From contig CAYRGJ010000007.1 in assembly GCA_964423835.1 (NCBI GenBank), positions 1-64,000 on the forward strand: a DNA stretch of 64,000 nucleotides, in the 5' to 3' direction. The stretch's first letter is position 1; each line of letters begins with the position of its first letter. Below, one piece after another: positions 58,364 through 64,000 of the stretch. Under the pieces are notes generated by a model, which saw only the letters and a list, made by a program, of their open reading frames with translations, was not told the origin of the DNA and searched no databases. The stretch is from JAFGCL01 sp964423835. Its GTDB lineage: Bacteria > Chloroflexota > Dehalococcoidia > UBA2247 > RBG-13-53-26. A program made the translations under genes and the position numbers.

Positions 58364-59488
58364 CTAGGCCGTGCCCAGTATCTCCACCGCCTGGGACACC
58401 ATGTCGTACATGATCTGCTTGACCGACTTGCGCTCCTTGATCAGGCCGACGACGTTGCCCGCGGGGCAGCTGGCCCAGTCCCGCAGCTCGGGCTTGTCAA
58501 ACAGTGACAGCGACTTTTCGTCCTCGGTGGAGACCAGGATGGGCATGGGCGAATAGAGATTCTGCAGGGGCATGGGCAACGTCTTCGGCGCATCGGCCTG
58601 GGTCCAGCGCTGGACGTACTTGTTGGTGAGCTGCCGGCAGGTCTTGCCAGTGTACACCCGGGTGATGACGGCGTCCTCGTCCGTGGCCTCCAGTATCCTG
58701 TCCTTGACATAATCAGCGACGGGGCTTTCGTGGGAGGTCAGCCAGACCGATCCCGTCCATATGCCCACGGCGCCCAGAGCCAGAGCGGCCACCAGCCCCC
58801 GGCCGTCCCCGATGCCGCCGGCGGCCAGGACCGGGATCGGGCTGACGGCATCGACCACCTGGGGCACCAGGGCCATCGTCCCGATGCGGCCGGTGTGCCC
58901 TCCGGCCTCGGTCCCCTGGGCCACGATCAGGTCAGCGCCCAGCTCTGCGGCGCGGCGGGCGCTCTTCACGTTGCCCACCAGGGTGAGAACAAGGGTGCCG
59001 GCGGAGTGGCACCGCTCCACCACCTCCCGGCTCAGTCCCAGGGCCGCGGCGATGATGGCCGGTTTCGCGGCCAGGGCCGTCTCCAGCTGCCTCATCTGCG
59101 ACTCGTAGGTCCCTCCGACGCCAAGGTCCATGAGGTCCATGCCGGCCCCGCCGTAGATCTCCTCCGGCAATCGAAGCTCCTGCTTGATCTGGTCCACAAA
59201 GGCGCGATAGTCCGGAGGGACCATCGCCATCAGCTGATCCTTGGTGGCTGAGAGGGGGATGTTCATGGGGAAGACCAGGTCGACTCCGAAAGGCCTGTCG
59301 CCAGTGTGCTCCCGCAGCCACTTCGTTTCCCTGGTTATCTGCTCGGCCGACAGGGCCAGGGCGCCCAGGACACCGCTCCCGCCCGCATTGCACACCGCCG
59401 CCACCACGTCGCGGCAGTGATTGAAGGCCATGATCGGGTACTCTATCCCCAGCATGTCGCAGAGCTTGGTGTGCAGGCTCAAAGCCAT
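58364..59488 (-). CDS. Nitronate monooxygenase-like FMN protein
   Basis: This 374-residue TIM-barrel flavoprotein opens with LCDMLGIEYPIMAFNHCRD and has NAGGSGVLGALALS, the catalytic-His motif IVAQGTEAGGHTGRIG (near residue 194), and PIPVLAAGGIGDGRGLVAAL for FMN phosphate. Inserts near residues 90-125 make it longer than the copy at 2107. NMO-type nitronate oxidation needs oxygen, so in an anaerobe another FMN reaction is probable. It converges on lysA. Confidence 0.87.
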   Translation of the reverse strand: MALSLHTKLCDMLGIEYPIMAFNHCRDVVAAVCNAGGSGVLGALALSAEQITRETKWLREHTGDRPFGVDLVFPMNIPLSATKDQLMAMVPPDYRAFVDQIKQELRLPEEIYGGAGMDLMDLGVGGTYESQMRQLETALAAKPAIIAAALGLSREVVERCHSAGTLVLTLVGNVKSARRAAELGADLIVAQGTEAGGHTGRIGTMALVPQVVDAVSPIPVLAAGGIGDGRGLVAALALGAVGIWTGSVWLTSHESPVADYVKDRILEATDEDAVITRVYTGKTCRQLTNKYVQRWTQADAPKTLPMPLQNLYSPMPILVSTEDEKSLSLFDKPELRDWASCPAGNVVGLIKERKSVKQIMYDMVSQAVEILGTA

Positions 59489-59628
59489 TTCTGTCTCCTC
59501 TCCTCAACAAAGTGCATCAGGATATGTGACTGGCGCGGCCTTATTGTAGCCGCGCGGGCCATGGGGTGCAAATAGTGCCAGCGCCACTGGTCAAGTCAGT
59601 GACATGGTGTCACCCATGCTGGTTAGAA

Positions 59629-60726
59629 TCAGAAGCGGATCACGGCCCTCATGACCGTGGCCTTGTCCACGGCCTGTACGGCGTCATTGATCTGGTCCAG
59701 CCTGTAGCTGGTGGCCACCAGCCGGTCAACGGGCAGCAGGCCGTCCATGAACAGCTCGACCAGCCTCGGTATCTCGATACTGGGCCAGACGTTGCCCAGG
59801 AAGGCGCCCTTGACCGTCTTTCCGAAGAGGAACTCGAAGGGGTAGAAGCTCACCATGTCGGCTGCCGGAGCCGCCCCCACGAGGATCAGGGTCCCCGTGG
59901 AGTGCAGGCAGCTGAAGGCCTGCATCATGACGCTGGTCTTGCCGATGCACTCCAGGGCGTAGTCGGCCCCGCCGCCGGTGATCTCGAAGACCCTCTGCTG
60001 CGGGTTCTCCCGCGAGGCGTCCACGGTGTGCCCGGCGCCCAGCTGGCGGGCCGTCTCCAGCCTCTCCCGAACCATGTCCACCACGATGATCTGCCCGGCG
60101 CCGCACAGCCGGGCGCCCATGACGGCCCCCAGGCCCACCGCCCCGGCGCCGAAGATGACCACGCTCTCGCCGGTGCGTACCCCGGCCCTCCGGGCCACCG
60201 CGCCAACGCCGGTGGTGATGCGGCAGCTCAGGGAGCAGACCACGTCGGGTGGGGCATCGGGGCGGACCTTGATGGCCGAGCTCTCATGGACCACGACGTA
60301 TTCCGCGAAGGAGCCCTGGCTGTACAGGACGTTGACGTCACCCCTGTCGTTGTGAAGACGCTTGCCTCCGCCGAGCATGCCGCCAGCGAGGTGCGCCGGC
60401 AGCGTTTCCAGGCACAGGGTGGGCTGGCCCTGGATGCACGGCCGGCACCGGCCGCAGTTGGAGATGGCGGGAAGCACCACGTGGTCGCCGGGCCTGACGC
60501 TCACCACGCCGCGGCCCACCTTTTCCACCACGCCGGCGCCCTCGTGCCCGGCAACGACGGGGAACTGGGTGGGCACCTCTCCTTTCATCAGCAGGAGGTC
60601 GCTGTGACAGATCCCGGTGGCCACCAGCCGCACCATGACCTCGTGGTCCTGCGGGTCGTCCAGGGTCACCTCTTCAATGCGGAGCGGCTCGTTGGCCGCA
60701 TACAGCAGCGCAGCCTTCATCTTCAT
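59629..60726 (-). CDS. Zinc-dependent alcohol dehydrogenase (MDR family)
   Basis: This 365-residue medium-chain dehydrogenase has catalytic-zinc ligands in VATGICHSDLLLM (Cys near residue 38) and GHEGAGVVEKVG, and structural-zinc cysteines in CGRCRPCIQGQPTLC (near residue 88). The NAD Rossmann motif is VVIFGAGAVGLGAVMGARLCGAG. The fit is with class III-like or aryl/acyl-CoA alcohol dehydrogenases. The ATG at 60726 follows GGGGGG; longer in-frame starts have no site. The substrate is unknown. Confidence 0.92.
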   Translation of the reverse strand: MKMKAALLYAANEPLRIEEVTLDDPQDHEVMVRLVATGICHSDLLLMKGEVPTQFPVVAGHEGAGVVEKVGRGVVSVRPGDHVVLPAISNCGRCRPCIQGQPTLCLETLPAHLAGGMLGGGKRLHNDRGDVNVLYSQGSFAEYVVVHESSAIKVRPDAPPDVVCSLSCRITTGVGAVARRAGVRTGESVVIFGAGAVGLGAVMGARLCGAGQIIVVDMVRERLETARQLGAGHTVDASRENPQQRVFEITGGGADYALECIGKTSVMMQAFSCLHSTGTLILVGAAPAADMVSFYPFEFLFGKTVKGAFLGNVWPSIEIPRLVELFMDGLLPVDRLVATSYRLDQINDAVQAVDKATVMRAVIRF

Positions 60727-60975
60727 GGCGTACCCCCCTGAACGTGATTCACCTTCTCCCCGGGTCCAGAGCCAGGGGATCCGGCCTGCGGCGACAGCAG
60801 GCACGGCCGGGCTGGCCTATGATGCCGCAACGCAGGCAACCTGTCAAATGCCCGGGGCCCGATGCCGGCGGTTGGCGGAGCCGCTTGACCGTCTGGGCTC
60901 GACGCCTCCCGGGTGCAAACGGCCGGCGATCGCGCTAGAATGAGCCTCGATCCGGCAATCTGGGAGGTCAGGCTG

Positions 60976-62070
60976 ATGTCGAAGAGGGAGAAGAGAATCG
61001 CGATCCTTTCCGGTGGTGGGGATTGCCCCGGCATTAATGCGGTCATAAGAGCGGTGGCCAAGAAGGCCATGCTGGAGCAGGGCGCCGAGGTGATCGGGGT
61101 GGAGGACGGCTATGACGGGCTGGTACGGGGCAAGTGCCGCAAGCTGGAGTACGACGACGTTTCCGGCATACTGACCCTGGGCGGCACCGTACTGGGCACC
61201 TCCAATTCAGCTAACCCCTACCGGTACCCGCTGAAGAAGGCCGGCCGGGTGGTGTTCGAGGACCGCTCGCGCGCGGCGATGGCCAACCTGGAGAAGATGG
61301 AGGTGGACGGGCTGGTGGTTATCGGCGGGGACGGCACGATGCACATCGCCAGTGATCTCTACCGGGACGGGGCCCCCATAGTGGGTGTGCCCAAGACCAT
61401 TGACAACGATCTCCTGGGCACGGACACCACCTTCGGCTTCGACTCGGCCGTCTGCATCGCCACGGAGAGCATCGACCGGGTACACAGCACGGCCCAGTCC
61501 CATCACCGGGTGATGATCGTCGAGGTCATGGGGCGCAATGCCGGATGGATCGCGCTGCACTCCGGAGTGGCAGGCGGTGGGGACATCATCTTGATTCCGG
61601 AGATCCCGTACGACGCCGAGATCGTATCGGCCAAGGTCAGGGAGAGGAACCGCCGGGGGAAGCGCTTCAGCATCGTGGTGGTGGCGGAAGGCGCCAGGCC
61701 GAAAGGCGGCGACGTCGTGGTGCGCCGGATCGTGAAGGAGAGCACCGATCCCATCCGCCTGGGGGGCATCGGGTTCGTGGTCGGGAGCCAGATAGAGCAG
61801 ATCTCGGGGTGCGATACCCGCACCGTTGTCCTGGGGCACGTTCAGAGGGGCGGCCCGCCCACGCCATGTGACAGAGTGCTGGCCACCAGGCTGGGGACCA
61901 TGGCGGTGGACCTGGTCGAAAAGGGCCAGTTCGGCTTCATGGTGGCGGTCAAGGGCAGTGGCCTGTCCAGCGTCCGCCTGCGAGAGGTGGCCAGGGGCCA
62001 GCGGACCGTGCATGCCAGCGATCCCCTGGTGGCCACGGCGCGGTCCGTGGGGACCTGCTTTGGGGACTAG
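60976..62070 (+). CDS. pfkA: 6-phosphofructokinase, G/K (group III) type
   Basis: This enzyme phosphorylates fructose-6-phosphate. The 364 residues show IAILSGGGDCPGINAVIRA at the N-terminus, VIGGDGTMHIA (Gly of the ATP-type GGDG, where pyrophosphate enzymes have GGDD), PKTIDNDLLGTD (Lys of the pyrophosphate-type, where ATP enzymes usually have Gly), MGRNAGWIAL and LGHVQRGG. This Gly plus Lys pair is the mark of group III ATP-type enzymes known from actinomycetes. The ATG at 60976 follows GGGAGGT. A TAGAAT (60936-60941) could be its -10. Confidence 0.93.
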   Translation: MSKREKRIAILSGGGDCPGINAVIRAVAKKAMLEQGAEVIGVEDGYDGLVRGKCRKLEYDDVSGILTLGGTVLGTSNSANPYRYPLKKAGRVVFEDRSRAAMANLEKMEVDGLVVIGGDGTMHIASDLYRDGAPIVGVPKTIDNDLLGTDTTFGFDSAVCIATESIDRVHSTAQSHHRVMIVEVMGRNAGWIALHSGVAGGGDIILIPEIPYDAEIVSAKVRERNRRGKRFSIVVVAEGARPKGGDVVVRRIVKESTDPIRLGGIGFVVGSQIEQISGCDTRTVVLGHVQRGGPPTPCDRVLATRLGTMAVDLVEKGQFGFMVAVKGSGLSSVRLREVARGQRTVHASDPLVATARSVGTCFGD

Positions 62071-62130
62071 GCGTTGTCAGCCGGAAGGCCGCCGGTGTAT
62101 GAGGTAGCCTGTGCTGTCAGTTCGATCCGC

Positions 62131-63486
62131 CTAGCCCTTGGCGCCGGACACCATCGAGCCGCCGTCGGGCAGGACGTCGAAGTCCTCGCCGGCCAGCTTG
62201 GCCAGCAGGGTGGCCCGCAGCGTGTCGACGGGAACGCGGATCTGGTGCAGCGAGTCGCGGTCCCTGACGGTCACCTGCCGGTCCTCTAGCGACTGGAAGT
62301 CAATGGTCACGCAGTAGGGCGTGCCGACCTCGTCCTGGCGGCGGTAGCGGCGGCCGATGCTCTGCGAGTCATCGTACTGGGTGCTGAAGCAACCCCGGAT
62401 GCTGCCGTGCACCTGGGTGGCCAGGGGCAGCAGCTTCTCGTTGCGGGATAGCGGCAGCACCGCCACCTTGATGGGGGCCAGGTCCGGGTGCAGCCGCAGG
62501 ACCACCCGCTTCTCCTTCTCCACCACCTCTTCGTGGTAGGAGTCCAGCAGGAAGGCCAGGACCGAGCGGTCAACGCCGGCGGAGGGCTCGATGACATAGG
62601 GGACGAAGCGCTCCTTCGTCTCCTCTTCGAAGACGGAGAGGTCCTTGCCGCTGCACCTGGCGTGCTGGGTGAGGTCGTAGTCAGCGCGGTTGGCGATGCC
62701 CTCCAGCTCGGACCAGCCCATGGGGAAGAGGTACTCGACGTCGTAGCAGCCCTTGGCGTAGTGGGCCAGTTCCTCCCTCGCATGCGGGCGCAGACGGAGG
62801 TTCTCCTTCTTGATGCCCATCCGCACGTACCAGTTGAAGCGCTCCTCCAGCCAGTGCCGGAACCACTGATCGTCGGTGCCGGGCTTGACGAAATACTCCA
62901 TCTCCATCTGCTCGAACTCGCGGCTGCGGAAGATGAAGTTGCCCGTGGTGATCTCATTGCGGAAGGACTTGCCCACCTGGGCGATGCCCAGGGGGAGCTT
63001 GCGCCGGGCGGAGCTCATCACGTTCTGGAAGTTGACGAAAATGCCCTGGGCTGTCTCGGGACGGAGGTAGACCACCGCGGCTTCATTCTCCACCGGGCCC
63101 ATGAAGGTCTTGAACATCAGGTTGAACATCCGCGGCTCCGTCAGCTGCCCGCCGCAATCGGGGCACCGGTTCTCCTTGAGCTGATCCGCCCGGAAGCGGC
63201 TCTTGCAGGACCTGCAGTCCACCAGGGGATCGGAGAACTGCTGCACGTGGCCGCTGGCCACCCAGACCTGGGGGTTCATCAGGATGGCGGCGTCGATGCC
63301 CACCACGTCGTCCCGGTCGTGGACCATGGCCTTCCACCAGGCTTCCTTCACGTTGCGCTTGAGCTCCACGCCCAGCGGGCCATAGTCCCAGCAGCCCCCG
63401 GCCCCTCCGTAGATCTCGCTGGACTGGAAGATGAAGCCTCGCCTCTTGCACAAGGAGACGATGGTTTCCATGTCAACACTGCTCAT
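62131..63486 (-). CDS. glyS: Glycyl-tRNA synthetase (homodimeric, class II)
   Basis: This 451-residue enzyme attaches glycine to tRNA-Gly. It has the single-chain dimeric form: IYGGAGGCWDYGPLGVELKRN near residue 24, a zinc-ribbon (CRSCKSRFRADQLKENRCPDCGG, two CxxC pairs near residues 87-110), class II motif 2 (VGKSFRNEI, then FIFRSREFEQMEMEYF) and the anticodon-binding domain (APIKVAVLPLSRNEKLLPLA). The ATG at 63486 follows AGGAG and gives the family's N-terminus. Confidence 0.95.
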   Translation of the reverse strand: MSSVDMETIVSLCKRRGFIFQSSEIYGGAGGCWDYGPLGVELKRNVKEAWWKAMVHDRDDVVGIDAAILMNPQVWVASGHVQQFSDPLVDCRSCKSRFRADQLKENRCPDCGGQLTEPRMFNLMFKTFMGPVENEAAVVYLRPETAQGIFVNFQNVMSSARRKLPLGIAQVGKSFRNEITTGNFIFRSREFEQMEMEYFVKPGTDDQWFRHWLEERFNWYVRMGIKKENLRLRPHAREELAHYAKGCYDVEYLFPMGWSELEGIANRADYDLTQHARCSGKDLSVFEEETKERFVPYVIEPSAGVDRSVLAFLLDSYHEEVVEKEKRVVLRLHPDLAPIKVAVLPLSRNEKLLPLATQVHGSIRGCFSTQYDDSQSIGRRYRRQDEVGTPYCVTIDFQSLEDRQVTVRDRDSLHQIRVPVDTLRATLLAKLAGEDFDVLPDGGSMVSGAKG

Positions 63487-63648
63487 TAGCTCAGCTCCTG
63501 CGTGGCGGCCGCCGTGGCGGCTGCGAATAATGTTATCAGCTTTGCCGCACCAAAGCGAGTTGGGGCCGGTCCCGCAAACGCGTCGCAGCAGCCCGGGAAG
63601 GCACTGCGGCCCTTGACTGTGCCGTCTCCAATAACGCACAATTGAGTC

Positions 63649-64000
63649 ATGATTCTGAAAGCTCTCGAGGTCGGGCCCTACATGTCAAACTGCTACATCG
63701 TAGGTTCGGACAAGACCAGAGACGGCATGATCATAGACCCCGGGGCTGAGGCCGGGCGCATCATGGAGGAGGTCCAGGACGCCGGCCTGGCCATAAGGAT
63801 CATCGTGGCCACCCACATGCACGCCGACCACATCGGCGCGCTGGCCAAGGTCAAAGAGGCCACCGGGGCGCCCTTCGCGGTGCACCAGTCCGAGGCCTCC
63901 AAGAACTACATCGACGGCGCCAGCACCATGCTGAGTGCCATGATGGGGCGCTCCTCCCTGGGCATCCCGGCCGTGGACCGGAAGCTGAAGGACGGGGACA
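63649..64000 (+). CDS. Metallo-beta-lactamase-fold hydrolase, N-terminal part (3' end outside window)
   Basis: The visible 117 residues run to the window edge. They show an MBL-fold start (LEVGPYMSNCYIVGS), the beta-strand GMIIDPGAEAGRIM and the metal motif THMHADHIGAL (HxHxDH, near residue 54). The pattern fits glyoxalase II-like hydrolases of the YcbL type. It is divergent from glyS, with 162 bp between them. Substrate and full length cannot be read. Confidence 0.85.
   Translation, partial: MILKALEVGPYMSNCYIVGSDKTRDGMIIDPGAEAGRIMEEVQDAGLAIRIIVATHMHADHIGALAKVKEATGAPFAVHQSEASKNYIDGASTMLSAMMGRSSLGIPAVDRKLKDGD

Overview
The window looks like a piece of a high-GC chromosome from a strictly anaerobic Chloroflexota bacterium, most likely a Dehalococcoidia-type lineage from sediment or groundwater. 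This rests on gene content only: an archaeal-type CO dehydrogenase/acetyl-CoA synthase (CODH/ACS) operon with its maturation factor, repeated CaiB/BaiF CoA-transferases, unpaired NDP-forming acyl-CoA synthetase alpha-type proteins, nitronate-monooxygenase-like flavoproteins, and NuoE/NuoF/HoxU-type diaphorase genes. No rRNA, tRNA, CRISPR array, insertion sequence or prophage gene was seen.

Layout. 1-3.2 kb: end of a CoA-ligase-like gene, a CoA-transferase and an NMO-like flavoprotein. 3.2-12 kb: housekeeping genes (rsmD-coaD-ferredoxin; the leftward yggS-proC-yggT-cvpA operon; a HAD hydrolase, trmO, a TPR protein; proA with an SRPBCC protein). 12-20.6 kb: mgtC, a CoA-transferase whose 3' end runs into a 24-bp tandem repeat array, uvsE, a site-2 protease, a truncated CoA-ligase-like gene, a YfcE-type phosphoesterase, mutL and small orphan proteins. 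20.7-34.2 kb: a CoA-thioester catabolic region with two CoA-transferases, an enoyl-CoA hydratase-like gene, an AttH/CrtC-like protein, a MarR regulator with a clear operator in front of an SDR gene, and an acyl-CoA dehydrogenase x2-etfA-etfB-fixX-fixC operon opposite another SDR. 34.4-41.7 kb: rnk, two tandem CoA-ligase-alpha genes, a nuoF/nuoE-like pair, an unknown protein and an enoyl-CoA hydratase. 41.7-55.1 kb: two FKBP genes, cooC, an SDR, and the CODH/ACS operon. 55.2-64 kb: a membrane protein, fmt, lysA, an NMO-like flavoprotein, a zinc alcohol dehydrogenase, pfkA, glyS and the start of a metallo-beta-lactamase-fold gene.

How the genes may work together. CoA-transferases, CoA ligases, acyl-CoA dehydrogenases, hydratases and SDRs would activate and oxidise organic acids to acetyl-CoA. 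ETF with FixC/FixX would collect the electrons. CODH/ACS with the methyltetrahydrofolate methyltransferase would make or cleave acetyl-CoA. The most striking arrangement is a complete three-gene diaphorase (NuoE-, NuoF- and HoxU-like) lying between the CODH alpha gene (cdhA) and the epsilon gene (cdhB). This suggests that the CODH is wired directly to NAD(H), possibly as a flavin-based bifurcating complex. The methyl branch of the Wood-Ljungdahl pathway is not in this window.

Several genes have a -10 box only 6-9 nt before the start codon, which suggests leaderless or nearly leaderless mRNAs. All functions are inferred from reading translated sequences and motifs; no database search was possible.
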